The notes under the pieces are model-generated. The model had not been told where the DNA came from. It did not search any database and saw only the letters and a list, made by a program, of their open reading frames with translations. A DNA stretch of 64,000 nt, taken from NCBI GenBank assembly GCA_045533195.1, contig JAZSHI010000055.1, forward strand, positions 4,250-68,249. The letters run 5' to 3'. This DNA comes from SIG607 sp045533195 (lineage in GTDB: Bacteria; Bacillota; Clostridia; Oscillospirales; Acutalibacteraceae). Shown here piece after piece: positions 52,476 through 62,046 of this stretch. Position 1 is the stretch's first letter; each line of letters begins with the position of its first letter. The position numbers were made by a program, and so were the translations under genes.

Positions 52476-53705
52476 ATGGATAAAAGTAAAATCAAAAAGG
52501 TAGTATTGGCTTATTCGGGTGGTCTTGATACTTCTATAATCATTCCTTGGTTAAAGGAAAATTACGGTAATCCCGAAATTATTGCCGTTTCCGGTAATGT
52601 AGGTCAGGCAAGTGAGCTTGAAGGACTTGAGGAAAAGGCTATTAAAACAGGCGCTTCTAAAATTTATATTGAAGACCTTACTAAAGAATTTCTTGAAGAG
52701 TATGTATTCCCCTGTGTTCAGGCAGGCGCTCTTTATGAAGATTATATGTTAGGTACTGCATTTGCTCGTCCTCCTATTGCTAAGCGTATTGCTGAAATTG
52801 CCATTAAGGAAGGCGCTGACGCTATTTGCCACGGTTGTACCGGTAAGGGTAACGATCAGGTTAGATTTGAAATGGCTATTAAGGCATTTGCTCCCGATAT
52901 GCCCATTATTGCTCCTTGGAGAGAGTGGGATATTAAATCCAGAGAAGAAGAAATTGACTATGCCGAGGCACACAACGTACCTCTTAAGATAAACAGAGAG
53001 ACAAACTATTCCAAGGATAAAAACATCTGGCACTTAAGCCATGAAGGTCTTGACCTTGAGGATCCTGCAAACGAGCCTCAGTACAATAAGGAAGGCTTTT
53101 TGGAAATGGGTGTTTCTCCCGAAATGGCTCCCGATAAGCCTACCTATGTAACCGTTCACTTTGAAAAGGGTGTACCTACTGCTGTTGACGGTGTAGAAAT
53201 GGACAGCGTTGCGCTTGTTTCAAAGCTTAATGAACTCGGCGGCGCAAACGGTATCGGTCTTCTTGACATCGTTGAAAACCGTCTTGTAGGTATGAAGTGC
53301 AGAGGTGTTTACGAAACTCCCGGCGGTGCAATTCTTTATAAAGCACATCAGATTTTAGAGACTATCTGTCTTGATAAGGATACTGCTCATTATAAGTCTC
53401 TTGTTGCACAGAAACTTGCTGAGAACGTATATAACGCTCTTTGGTTTACTCCTCTTACCGAAGCAATTCTTGCTTTTGTTAAGACTACACAGAAAACCGT
53501 AACGGGTGACGTTAAGGTTAAGCTTTATAAGGGTAACATCATAAATGCAGGTGTTACATCTCCCTATTCTCTCTATGATAGTGAAATTGCTACATTTGAT
53601 GAGGATGACGTATATGACCAGAAGGAATCTGCAGGCTTTATCAATCTTTACGGTCTGCCCACCAAGGTCTATGCAAAAATGAAGAAAAAGAACAATTTAG
53701 ACTAA
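52476..53705 (+). CDS. argG: Argininosuccinate synthase
   Basis: ArgG ligates citrulline and aspartate with ATP. The 409-aa protein begins with the N-type ATP-pyrophosphatase motif LAYSGGLDTSIIIPWL, and contains GCTGKGNDQVRFE and DPANEPQYNKEGF, all typical of the family. A frame start at 52461 adds five residues, but GGAGGA at 52463-52468 points to ATG 52476. It leads the arginine operon, whose genes follow at short gaps or overlaps. Confidence 0.96.
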   Translation: MDKSKIKKVVLAYSGGLDTSIIIPWLKENYGNPEIIAVSGNVGQASELEGLEEKAIKTGASKIYIEDLTKEFLEEYVFPCVQAGALYEDYMLGTAFARPPIAKRIAEIAIKEGADAICHGCTGKGNDQVRFEMAIKAFAPDMPIIAPWREWDIKSREEEIDYAEAHNVPLKINRETNYSKDKNIWHLSHEGLDLEDPANEPQYNKEGFLEMGVSPEMAPDKPTYVTVHFEKGVPTAVDGVEMDSVALVSKLNELGGANGIGLLDIVENRLVGMKCRGVYETPGGAILYKAHQILETICLDKDTAHYKSLVAQKLAENVYNALWFTPLTEAILAFVKTTQKTVTGDVKVKLYKGNIINAGVTSPYSLYDSEIATFDEDDVYDQKESAGFINLYGLPTKVYAKMKKKNNLD

Positions 53706-53724
53706 TTTTTCAGAGGTAGTTACA

Positions 53725-55101
53725 ATGGATAAAATGTGGGCGGGAAGATTTAACAAAGCCCTTGATAAAGAGGCTGACGACTTTAATTCTTCCATTCATT
53801 TCGATTCAAGAATGTATAAGCAGGATATAACAGGTTCGATAGTTCACGCTATGATGCTTTCTCGTCAGGGTATCATTACCAAGGAGGAAAGCGCCGATAT
53901 CATAAATGGACTTGGCGGTATTTTGGACGATATAGAAAGCAAAGCATTATCCTTTGATATGGATGCTGAAGATATCCATATGTTTATTGAATCGGAGCTT
54001 ACTAAAAGAATAGGCGATAACGGTAAAAAGCTTCATACCGCCCGCAGCCGTAACGATCAGGTGGCCCTTGATATCAGACTTTATTTAAGAGATGAATGTG
54101 ATGAGATTTCAGGCTTACTTTTAAAGCTTATTGAGGTTATAAAGGATAAAGCAAAGGAAAATCAGGATGCAATTATGCCCGGTTACACACATTTACAGCG
54201 TGCCCAACCTATAACCTTTGCTCATCATTTACTGGCTTATGCTATGATGTTCAAGCGTGATTTTGAACGTTTAAATGATGCTGTAAAGAGAATGAATTAT
54301 TCCCCCATAGGCTCCTGCGCTTTGGCAGGTACTACTTATAATACCGACAGAAGCTTTGAAGCACAGCGCCTTGGCTTTGACGGAATAATGATGAATAGCA
54401 TCGATGGTGTTTCCGACAGAGATTTTTGTATTGAGCTGATGTCCTGTTTTGCTACCGCTATGATGCATCTGTCCCGTTTTTCCGAAGAAATAATTCTTTG
54501 GTCGAGCTGGGAGTTTAAATTTGTTGAACTTGATGACAGCTATACCACAGGCTCAAGCATTATGCCTCAGAAGAAAAATTCCGATATGGCGGAGCTTGTA
54601 AGAGGTAAAACAGGCAGAGTATATGGAAATCTTTTATCCCTTCTTACCACCCTTAAGGGTTTGCCCCTTGCTTATAATAAGGATATGCAGGAGGATAAAG
54701 AAGCCATATTTGACAGCGTTGACACCATAAAGAAGTGTCTTAGCATTTTTGCTCCCATGGTTGCTACTATGAAGGTTTTAAAAGCAAATATGTATTCAGC
54801 AGCTCAAAAGGGCTTTATAAACGCTACCGACCTTGCCGATTATCTTGTTAAAAAGGGAATGCCCTTCAGAACCGCTTACAAGCACGTGGGAACTCTTGTT
54901 GGGTATTGTATAGATAATAATACTGTTCTTGAAGAATTGCCGATAGAAAAGTACAAAGAATATTCAGAGCTTTTTGATAATGATTTATATACGGAAATTT
55001 CTCTTGAAACCTGTGTTGCCAAGCGTATTTCTGCAGGCTCTACAGGTTATGAATCGGTGAAAGAACAGATTAAATATATTACGGAGTTTTTAAAAAAATG
55101 A
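53725..55101 (+). CDS. argH: Argininosuccinate lyase
   Basis: ArgH splits argininosuccinate to arginine and fumarate. The 458-aa sequence has MWAGRFNKALDKEADDFN at the N-terminus, TARSRNDQVALDIRLYLRD, and the fumarase-superfamily loop GSSIMPQKKNSDMAE with the catalytic Ser. The argC ATG overlaps its TGA stop (ATGA), implying coupling. Confidence 0.96.
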   Translation: MDKMWAGRFNKALDKEADDFNSSIHFDSRMYKQDITGSIVHAMMLSRQGIITKEESADIINGLGGILDDIESKALSFDMDAEDIHMFIESELTKRIGDNGKKLHTARSRNDQVALDIRLYLRDECDEISGLLLKLIEVIKDKAKENQDAIMPGYTHLQRAQPITFAHHLLAYAMMFKRDFERLNDAVKRMNYSPIGSCALAGTTYNTDRSFEAQRLGFDGIMMNSIDGVSDRDFCIELMSCFATAMMHLSRFSEEIILWSSWEFKFVELDDSYTTGSSIMPQKKNSDMAELVRGKTGRVYGNLLSLLTTLKGLPLAYNKDMQEDKEAIFDSVDTIKKCLSIFAPMVATMKVLKANMYSAAQKGFINATDLADYLVKKGMPFRTAYKHVGTLVGYCIDNNTVLEELPIEKYKEYSELFDNDLYTEISLETCVAKRISAGSTGYESVKEQIKYITEFLKK

Positions 55102-56030
55102 AAAAGGTATTTATAGACGGCAGTGTGGGAACAACCGGACTCAGAATTTTTGAACGTCTCGGTAAAAGAGAGGATATAACCTTAATTACTTTGCCCGAAG
55201 AAAAGCGTAAGGACGTTTCTGCCAGAAAAGAAGCAATAAACAGCGCAGATATAGTTTTTCTTTGTTTGCCTGATGATGCGGCAAGGGAATCTGTTTCTCT
55301 TCTTGAAAACGATAATACGGTTATTATCGATACCTCTACAGCCCACAGAACAGACGAAAACTGGACCTACGGTTTTCCTGAGCTTAAAGCTGAAATTGCT
55401 CAAAAACTTCCAAGCTCTAAGAAAATTGCAGTCCCCGGTTGTCACGCAAGTGGTGTTATAGCCCTTGTTTATCCGCTTATTGAAGCAGGAATTTTAGAAA
55501 GAGATGCGCTTTTATGCGTTACCTCTGTTACAGGATACAGCGGTGGCGGTAAGAAAATGATTGCCGAGTATGAAGCCGATGAAATCGACGAGCTTTTCAG
55601 CGCTCCCAGACAGTACGGACTTACTCAACAGCATAAGCACCTTATGGAAATAAAGGCAATAGCAACCCTTGATAATGCTCCTGCCTTTTCTCCCATAGTT
55701 TCTTCCTTCTATAGCGGTATGTGTGTAACTATTCCCTTATTTAAGAGTCAGCTTAAAAATGGTGCTTCCATAGAGGATATAAAGCATATTTACAGCCAAA
55801 AATATAACGGCCCCGTTGTTTCCTATAAAGATGAAGCTGATGAAAGCGGATTTATTTCTGCTAATAAGCTTAGCGGTCTTGACAGTATGGAGATTGCTGT
55901 TTTCGGTAATGAAGAAAGAATTTTACTTGCGGCAAGATATGATAATTTAGGCAAAGGCGCTTCGGGTGCAGCTGTTCAATGTATGAATATCTGTATGGGT
56001 GCTGACGAGACTACAGGACTCAGCATTTAA
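55098..56030 (+). CDS. argC: N-acetyl-gamma-glutamyl-phosphate reductase, short (type 2) ArgC
   Basis: ArgC reduces N-acetylglutamyl phosphate to the semialdehyde with NADPH. This 310-aa form starts KKVFIDGSVGTTGLRIFERL, has the catalytic-Cys segment VPGCHASGVIALVYPL, and QQHKHLMEI. It lacks the extended N-terminal part of the longer type 1 enzyme, so I assign it to the short type 2 group. It overlaps argH and precedes argJ by 14 bases. Confidence 0.92.
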   Translation: MKKVFIDGSVGTTGLRIFERLGKREDITLITLPEEKRKDVSARKEAINSADIVFLCLPDDAARESVSLLENDNTVIIDTSTAHRTDENWTYGFPELKAEIAQKLPSSKKIAVPGCHASGVIALVYPLIEAGILERDALLCVTSVTGYSGGGKKMIAEYEADEIDELFSAPRQYGLTQQHKHLMEIKAIATLDNAPAFSPIVSSFYSGMCVTIPLFKSQLKNGASIEDIKHIYSQKYNGPVVSYKDEADESGFISANKLSGLDSMEIAVFGNEERILLAARYDNLGKGASGAAVQCMNICMGADETTGLSI

Positions 56031-56044
56031 GAAAGGTTTTTAAT

Positions 56045-57256
56045 ATGAAGATTATAAACGGCGGCGTATGTGCCGCAAAGGGTTACAAAGCTTCGGGTAT
56101 TCATTGCGGTATCCGTAAGAATAAAACAAAAAACGATATTGCTCTTATATACAGCGAAAATGTGGCAAATGCCGCTGCTGTATATACCACAAACCTTGTT
56201 AAAGGCGCTCCTCTTACCGTTACTAAAAAGCATTTAGCCGATGGTAAGGCTCAGGCTGTTATTTGTAACAGCGGAAATGCAAATACATGCAATGCCGACG
56301 GTATTGAGGTTGCTGAAAAAATGGGTGTTATCCTTGCCGATGAACTTAAAATAAACAGTGACGACGTTATTGTCGCTTCAACCGGTGTAATCGGACAGCC
56401 TCTTGATATTACTCCTATTAAAAACGGTGTTCCCGCTTTGGTTAAAGCTCTCGGTGATAACAGCTTAGATGCCGCATACGGTATTATGACTACAGATACA
56501 AAGGTAAAGGAAATAGCCGTTTCTTTTGATATCGACGGAGTAGAATGTAAAATAGGCGGTATTGCAAAGGGAAGCGGTATGATACATCCCGATATGGCAA
56601 CAATGCTTGTATTTATTACTACCGACTGTGCGATTTCTTCCTCTTTGCTTCAAAAAGCTCTTTCAGAAGATATTAAAAATACCTTTAATATGGTTAGTGT
56701 TGACGGCGATACCTCCACTAACGATATGGTTGCAGTTCTGGCTAACGGTATGGCAGGGAATAAGCCTATTGAGAGCGAAGGCGAAGACTTTGAAACCTTT
56801 ATGAAGGCTCTTAATACAGTAACGGTTTATCTTTGCAGAATGATTGCGGCTGACGGTGAGGGCGCCACAAAGCTTCTTGAATGTAAGGTCAGCGGCGCAA
56901 AGGACGATTTAACCGCCAAAAAGGTGGCTAAGAGCATTATATGTTCTTCTCTTACCAAAGCGGCTATGTTTGGCGCTGATGCCAACTGGGGAAGAGTTCT
57001 TTGTGCAATAGGTTATGCAAAATGTGATGTTGACGTAAATAAGGTTGACGTATCCTTTAAATCCGAAAAGGGTATAATCGACGTTTGCAAAATGGGAAGC
57101 GGTATTGAATTTTCAGAAGAAAAGGCAAAAGAAATTTTGCTTATGGATGAAATAGAAATTATCGTTAATCTGGGGGACGGAGACGCAAGTGCAACTGCTT
57201 GGGGTTGCGATCTTACCTACGATTACGTAAAAATTAACGGTGATTACCGTACCTAA
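56045..57256 (+). CDS. argJ: Bifunctional ornithine acetyltransferase / N-acetylglutamate synthase ArgJ
   Basis: ArgJ recycles the acetyl group from N-acetylornithine to glutamate, and can start the pathway from acetyl-CoA if bifunctional. The 403-aa precursor self-cleaves before a Thr: KGSGMIHPDMATMLVF shows the cleavage site, with Thr in MATML as the nucleophile. The presence of ArgJ with no argA in the operon fits a cyclic pathway. Confidence 0.95.
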   Translation: MKIINGGVCAAKGYKASGIHCGIRKNKTKNDIALIYSENVANAAAVYTTNLVKGAPLTVTKKHLADGKAQAVICNSGNANTCNADGIEVAEKMGVILADELKINSDDVIVASTGVIGQPLDITPIKNGVPALVKALGDNSLDAAYGIMTTDTKVKEIAVSFDIDGVECKIGGIAKGSGMIHPDMATMLVFITTDCAISSSLLQKALSEDIKNTFNMVSVDGDTSTNDMVAVLANGMAGNKPIESEGEDFETFMKALNTVTVYLCRMIAADGEGATKLLECKVSGAKDDLTAKKVAKSIICSSLTKAAMFGADANWGRVLCAIGYAKCDVDVNKVDVSFKSEKGIIDVCKMGSGIEFSEEKAKEILLMDEIEIIVNLGDGDASATAWGCDLTYDYVKINGDYRT

Positions 57257-57263
57257 AAATAAA

Positions 57264-57292
57264 AAAATCTCCATTTTTAAAGTGGAGATTTT
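57264..57292 (+). repeat. Hairpin between argJ and argB
   Basis: AAAATCTCCA (57264-57273) pairs with TGGAGATTTT (57283-57292) around a 9-base loop. It lies inside the operon and is not followed by a long T run, so it may be a partial terminator or an RNA-stability element that lowers argB-argF relative to argG-argJ. Confidence 0.6.
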
Positions 57293-57318
57293 GGCTGTTT
57301 AATAAGGAGAATAAAGTT

Positions 57319-58185
57319 ATGAATATTTCTAATGCAGACAGAGCCGAAATACTTGTTCAGGCGCTTCCTTATATTAAAAAATATACCGGAAAGATTGTTG
57401 TAATCAAATACGGCGGTAACGCTATGATTAACGAAGACCTTAAAAATTCCGTTATGAGCGATATAATACTTCTTACCCTTGTCGGAGTAAAGGTTGTTCT
57501 TGTTCACGGCGGTGGCCCCGAAATTACCGAAATGCTCGGTAAAGTAGGCATTGAAAGTAAATTTGTTAACGGACTTAGGGTGACCGATAAGGATACCATC
57601 GATATTGTTCAGATGGTACTTGCAGGAAAGGTTAATAAAAGCCTTGTAAATCATATTGAAAGAAAAGGCGGTAAGGCAATAGGTCTTTCGGGTATCGACG
57701 GTCATATGCTTCGTGCCGAAATTAAGGATGAAAAACTCGGCTATGTGGGCAATATTACAAAGGTTAACGTTCAGCCTATTCTCGACGTTATTGAAAAGGG
57801 ATATATTCCCGTTGTTTCTACACTCGGTTGCGACAAGGAAGGTAACGTTTATAACGTAAATGCAGACACAGCCGCCGCAAAAATTGCAGGCGCTCTTGCG
57901 GCTGAAAGTCTTATTTCTCTTACCGATATAAGCGGTATTTTAAGGGATGTAAATGACGCTGATTCTCTTATTTCTCATATTGAAGTGGATGAAGCCAAAT
58001 CCCTTATCGACGAGGGCGTAATTTCAGGCGGTATGATTCCTAAGGTTGAATGCTGTGTAAATGCTATTGATTGGGGCGTAAGAAAGGTATTCATCATTGA
58101 CGGCAGAGTGGAGCATTCTCTTCTTATTGAAACCTTGACCGATGAAGGTATCGGTACAATGTTCTATAGAAAAAAAGGTGACTGA
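57319..58185 (+). CDS. argB: N-acetylglutamate kinase
   Basis: ArgB phosphorylates N-acetylglutamate and is the usual point of arginine feedback in cyclic pathways. The 288-aa kinase has VVIKYGGNAM, VHGGGPEITEMLGK, the RVTDKDT segment, and GGMIPKVECCVNAID, all AAK-family motifs. AAGGAG at 57304-57309 precedes ATG 57319. argD starts 1 base after its stop. Confidence 0.95.
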   Translation: MNISNADRAEILVQALPYIKKYTGKIVVIKYGGNAMINEDLKNSVMSDIILLTLVGVKVVLVHGGGPEITEMLGKVGIESKFVNGLRVTDKDTIDIVQMVLAGKVNKSLVNHIERKGGKAIGLSGIDGHMLRAEIKDEKLGYVGNITKVNVQPILDVIEKGYIPVVSTLGCDKEGNVYNVNADTAAAKIAGALAAESLISLTDISGILRDVNDADSLISHIEVDEAKSLIDEGVISGGMIPKVECCVNAIDWGVRKVFIIDGRVEHSLLIETLTDEGIGTMFYRKKGD

Positions 58186-58186
58186 T

Positions 58187-59350
58187 ATGTCTTATATTGA
58201 GGACGATAAAAAATATATTGCAGGTACATATAACCGTTTTCCTGTTGAAATAGTAAAGGGAAAGGGAAGCATCTGTATGGATGCAGACGGAAAAGAATAT
58301 ATTGACCTTGGAACAGGTATTGCTGTAAATACCTTCGGCTTTTGTGATGAAAGCTGGGTTAAGGCTGTTAGTGAGCAGTTAAACGCTTTTCAGCATACAT
58401 CTAATCTTTACTACAGCAGTCCCTCTATAACCCTTGCTAAGATGCTTTGTGGACGTACAGGCTGTTCAAAGGTTTTCTTTTCAAATTCAGGTGCTGAGGC
58501 TAATGAATGTGCAATTAAAACGGCAAGAAAATATGCAGCAGAGGTTAAAGGCATAAAAGAGCCTACAATTTTAACCCTTGTAAACAGCTTTCACGGCAGA
58601 ACAATAACAACCCTTGCCGCAACAGGACAGGATGTTTTCCATAAGGATTTTCTTCCCCTTACCGACGGCTTTGCTTATACACCTGCCAATGATATAGATG
58701 CGCTTTTAAAAAGTGTTGAAAAATATTCTCCCAGCGCAATTATGTTTGAAACCGTTCAGGGAGAAGGCGGTGTAGTGCCCCTTGATAAAGCATTTGTTGA
58801 GGCAATTGTGAAAATTTCCAAGGAAAAGGATATCCTTCTTATTGTTGACGAGGTACAGACAGGCAACGGCAGAACAGGTGAGCTTTACGGATATATGAAC
58901 TACGGCTTTACTCCCGATATAGTATCTACTGCAAAGGGACTTGCAGGAGGACTTCCTATTGGCGCCACAATGCTTTTTGAAAGGGTTAAAGATGTTTTAA
59001 CACCTTCAAGTCACGGCTCTACCTTTGGCGGAAATCCCATTTCCTGTGCAGGTGCAATTAACGTTTTAAACAGAATTGACGACGTAGTTTTAGAGGGTGT
59101 AAAGGAAAGAAATAAGCTTATAGTTGATACTTTAAGCTCAGCAAAGGGAATTAAAAGCATCAGCGGTATGGGACTTATGCTTGGTATTGAAACCGAAAAG
59201 AGTGCCGCTCAGGTTGTTAAGGAATGTATGGAAAAAGGTGTTCTCCTGCTAACCGCCAAGACAAAGGTGCGACTGCTTCCTGCGCTTAACATTCCTTTTG
59301 ACGTTTTAGAAACAGCGCTTAGTGTAATTAAAGACGTATGTGCTCAGTAG
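58187..59350 (+). CDS. argD: Acetylornithine aminotransferase
   Basis: ArgD is a pyridoxal-phosphate transaminase making N-acetylornithine. From ATG 58187 it is 387 aa. Landmarks are GTGIAVNTFGF, NSGAEANECAIK, SFHGRTITTLAATGQ, DEVQTGNGRTGELYG, and TAKGLAGGLPIGA with the cofactor Lys. A frame start at 58142 would overlap argB by 44 bases and lacks a ribosome-binding site, so I reject it. Confidence 0.95.
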   Translation: MSYIEDDKKYIAGTYNRFPVEIVKGKGSICMDADGKEYIDLGTGIAVNTFGFCDESWVKAVSEQLNAFQHTSNLYYSSPSITLAKMLCGRTGCSKVFFSNSGAEANECAIKTARKYAAEVKGIKEPTILTLVNSFHGRTITTLAATGQDVFHKDFLPLTDGFAYTPANDIDALLKSVEKYSPSAIMFETVQGEGGVVPLDKAFVEAIVKISKEKDILLIVDEVQTGNGRTGELYGYMNYGFTPDIVSTAKGLAGGLPIGATMLFERVKDVLTPSSHGSTFGGNPISCAGAINVLNRIDDVVLEGVKERNKLIVDTLSSAKGIKSISGMGLMLGIETEKSAAQVVKECMEKGVLLLTAKTKVRLLPALNIPFDVLETALSVIKDVCAQ

Positions 59351-59363
59351 AAAGGAAAATATT

Positions 59364-60347
59364 ATGAATTTAAGAGGCAGAGATTTTTTAAAACTTCTTG
59401 ACTTTAGCAGCGAAGAAATCGGCTATTTGATTGACAAAGCGGCTGAATATAAAGCAAAGAAAAAAGCAGGAATCCTTCACGATGAATTTAAAGGAAAAAA
59501 CATTGCTTTGATTTTCGAAAAAACCAGTACAAGAACACGTTGCAGCTTTGAAGTGGCTGCACACGACCTTGGAATAGGCACCACCTATCTTGATCCAAGC
59601 GGTTCACAGATAGGCAAAAAGGAAAGCATTGCCGATACTGCCCGTGTTCTTTCGGGCATTTACGACGGTATTGAATATCGTGGTTTTGGTCAGGAAATCG
59701 TTGAAGAACTGGCTAAATATTCATCTGTTCCCGTTTGGAACGGGCTTACCAATGAATTTCATCCCACACAGATACTTGCTGACTTTTTAACTATTAAGGA
59801 GCAGTTTGGATATCTTAAAGGAATAAACTTCGTTTATATGGGGGATGCAAGATATAATATGGGTAATTCCTTAATGGTTGGTTGCGCATTGATGGGACTT
59901 AATTTTACTGCTTGTGCTCCCGAAAAATATATGCCCGAAAAAGACCTTGTGGATATATGTAAGGAACTTGCTGAAAAAAGCGGTGCAGTTCTTAAATTCG
60001 AGACCGATCCTATTAAGGCTACAAAAGACGCCAATGTTATTTATACAGACGTTTGGGTATCTATGGGCGAACCTTATGAGGTCTGGGAAGAAAGAATAAG
60101 AGAACTATCACCTTATCAGGTTAATTGTGCGCTTATGGATAATGCCGCAAAGAACGCAGTATTTATGCACTGCCTACCTGCTTTCCACGACCTTAAAACA
60201 GGCATTGGCAGGGAAATGGGCGAAAAGTTCGGTATTGATGCAATGGAAGTGACCGACGAGGTTTTCGAAAGTCCGCGTTCTATAGTATTTAAAGAAGCGG
60301 AAAACCGTATGCATACAATCAAGGCAGTTATTGCCGAGACAATATAA
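59364..60347 (+). CDS. argF: Ornithine carbamoyltransferase
   Basis: This enzyme makes citrulline from ornithine and carbamoyl phosphate. The 327-aa protein has the carbamoyl-phosphate motif STRTRCSFE, the HPTQILADFLT segment, and FMHCLPAFHD, all conserved in ornithine (not aspartate) transcarbamylases. ATG 59364 follows GAAAGGA at 59350-59356. It closes the operon argG-argH-argC-argJ-argB-argD-argF. Carbamoyl-phosphate synthase genes are not present here. Confidence 0.95.
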   Translation: MNLRGRDFLKLLDFSSEEIGYLIDKAAEYKAKKKAGILHDEFKGKNIALIFEKTSTRTRCSFEVAAHDLGIGTTYLDPSGSQIGKKESIADTARVLSGIYDGIEYRGFGQEIVEELAKYSSVPVWNGLTNEFHPTQILADFLTIKEQFGYLKGINFVYMGDARYNMGNSLMVGCALMGLNFTACAPEKYMPEKDLVDICKELAEKSGAVLKFETDPIKATKDANVIYTDVWVSMGEPYEVWEERIRELSPYQVNCALMDNAAKNAVFMHCLPAFHDLKTGIGREMGEKFGIDAMEVTDEVFESPRSIVFKEAENRMHTIKAVIAETI

Positions 60348-60350
60348 ATT

Positions 60351-60380
60351 AAAGCTCTGTGTTTTTCACAGAGCTTTTTT
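60351..60380 (+). terminator. Bidirectional terminator between argF and the metal-transport genes
   Basis: AAAGCTCTGTG (60351-60361) and CACAGAGCTTT (60367-60377) pair around TTTTT, with T run downstream. It also lies just beyond the stop of the minus-strand permease gene, so it may end both converging transcripts; its right arm overlaps that gene's final codons. Confidence 0.9.
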
Positions 60381-61208
60381 GCTTCTATTAAGCTTTATTT
60401 TGTTAGATATGGATTTTATCAGTAATGAGGTTATCAGCATAAACAGATTTGTAATTACTATTGTAGCGCCTGTGGGGAAGGATAAAACATAGGAAAGATA
60501 TAAACCGATAAGGAAGGAAATAACCGATAGTAATGAAGATAAAACGGTAACACCCTTAAAGTTTTTGCAAAGCTTAATTGCACAAAGAGGAGGGAAAATA
60601 ATCAGGGAAGACACAAGCAAAGCGCCCATCATTCTCATACCGATAACAACCGTTACGGCGGTGAGTATTGCAAGAACCGTATTGAAAAGCGATACCCTTA
60701 CTCCTGTAGCTTTTGCAAAATCCTCGTCAAAGGTTATAGCAAATATTCTGTTATAGAAAAGAATGTAAATAATTATAATAACTATAGAGAGAATTACCGT
60801 AAGAATCGCATCAAAGTTGCTTATAGCAAGAATACTGCCGAACATATAGTTGGAAAGGTCGGTATTTGTACCCGTTGCCGAAACAATTATGACACCTATT
60901 GCTAAAGAGCCGACAGATATAACGGCAATTGCGCTGTCACCCTTTATTTTTCCGCTATTTGTTATTTTAAGAAGTAAAATTGCGGCAATAATAACAATTA
61001 TAATAGCAACAGGCAAAGGCGAAAGACCTGCCGCCGCAGCAATTGCCAAAGCGCCGAAGCCTACGTGGGAGAGTCCGTCTCCAATCATAGAATAGCGCTT
61101 TAAAACTAAATTTACTCCAAGTAATGCCGAGCAAAGAGAAATCAGCACACCGACTATTAAAGCACGTTTAATAAAGGCGTAAGAAAGAAGGGTTAATAAC
61201 TCATTCAT
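60366..61208 (-). CDS. Zinc/manganese-type ABC transporter permease (ABC-3 family)
   Basis: This 280-aa polytopic protein has about eight hydrophobic segments and the ABC-3 motifs of ZnuB/MntB/TroC permeases: LLGVNLVLKRYSMIGDGLSHVGFGALA near the N-terminus (quoted by its core GDGLSHVGFGALA), and MRMMGALLVSSLIIFPPLCA in the second half. It moves Zn or Mn ions with its ATPase. It overlaps the ATPase gene by 8 bases. No substrate-binding lipoprotein gene is adjacent, so that component must be elsewhere or before the divergent promoter. Confidence 0.9.
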   Translation of the reverse strand: MNELLTLLSYAFIKRALIVGVLISLCSALLGVNLVLKRYSMIGDGLSHVGFGALAIAAAAGLSPLPVAIIIVIIAAILLLKITNSGKIKGDSAIAVISVGSLAIGVIIVSATGTNTDLSNYMFGSILAISNFDAILTVILSIVIIIIYILFYNRIFAITFDEDFAKATGVRVSLFNTVLAILTAVTVVIGMRMMGALLVSSLIIFPPLCAIKLCKNFKGVTVLSSLLSVISFLIGLYLSYVLSFPTGATIVITNLFMLITSLLIKSISNKIKLNRSKKAL

Positions 61209-61911
61209 AAATTCCGCCTCCGTAAAATCTTTTGTGAATTTCGCTGTTTCTGTATTCTTCTACCGTACCGAAAAACACTTCGTTAGATGATAGATGAAGA
61301 ATATGAGTTGCATATTTAAAGGCGGCATTCATATCGTGGGATACCATAATAACGGCAATGCGGTATTCTTTATTTACGGTTTCGATAAGAGAATACATAT
61401 CGGATGCGGCTATTGGGTCAAGTCCCGTAACGGGTTCGTCAAGGAGCAAGGCTTTACTGCCGCTTGTAAGAGCACGGGCAAGAAGGACACGTTGCTGCTG
61501 ACCGCCCGAAAGGTTTTGGTAGCTTTCGTTTTTTAGGTTTTCTATCTTCATAAGCTCCATATTGTGATGGGCTTTCTTTCTGTTTTTAGGGGTATAAAAA
61601 GGCTTAAATCCCAAACGGTTTATAGAGCCGGATAAAACAATCTCTTCAACACTTGCAGGAAAATCACGCTGTATCGGACTTTGTTGAGGAAGATATCCTA
61701 TTTCCTTGGCTTTAAGCTCGGGACAGTATTCAATTTTGCCCGAAAGTGGTGTAAGAAGCTTAAGTATGCTTTTAATAAGCGTACTTTTGCCGCTGCCGTT
61801 TTCACCAATGATATAAAGATAATCGTTTTCGTCTATAGAAAAATTTAGATTTTTAAGAATTATTCTGTCTTTATAGCCGATGGATAGGTTTTCACAGTTT
61901 ATAAGAGACAT
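61201..61911 (-). CDS. Zinc/manganese-type ABC transporter ATP-binding protein
   Basis: This 236-aa ATPase energises the permease at 60366-61208. It has Walker A GENGSGKSTLIK, Q-loop LPQQSP, signature NLSGGQQQRVLLARA, and Walker B ALLLDEPVTGLDP, in order. It is divergent from uvrC; the 126-base gap holds a palindrome (61938-61963) that may be a metalloregulator site. Metal identity (zinc or manganese) cannot be decided from these motifs. Confidence 0.92.
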   Translation of the reverse strand: MSLINCENLSIGYKDRIILKNLNFSIDENDYLYIIGENGSGKSTLIKSILKLLTPLSGKIEYCPELKAKEIGYLPQQSPIQRDFPASVEEIVLSGSINRLGFKPFYTPKNRKKAHHNMELMKIENLKNESYQNLSGGQQQRVLLARALTSGSKALLLDEPVTGLDPIAASDMYSLIETVNKEYRIAVIMVSHDMNAAFKYATHILHLSSNEVFFGTVEEYRNSEIHKRFYGGGIYE

Positions 61912-61937
61912 AAAAGGTACCTTTCTTTAGTTTAGAG

Positions 61938-61963
61938 TTAAGGGGTAAAATTCATCCCTTTAA
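61938..61963. promoter_or_regulatory. Palindrome upstream of the metal-transport genes (possible Zur/MntR operator)
   Basis: TTAAGGG (61938-61944) and CCCTTTAA (61956-61963) face each other across an 11-base AT-rich core in the divergent gap. A Fur-family or MntR-like operator is plausible from position, but the arms do not match a textbook box exactly. Confidence 0.35.
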
Positions 61964-62046
61964 TTTTAAACCTTTTTATTTAAAAAATCAACTCTTGAAA
62001 AAGAAAAAAGAAAATATTACAATATAATAGAAAGAAGGTGCAGGTT

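Noticed and set aside
61995..62028. uvrC promoter TTGAAA / TATAAT
   Set aside because: The -10 is perfect, but the spacing to the only -35-like hexamer is 22 bases, too long to claim.
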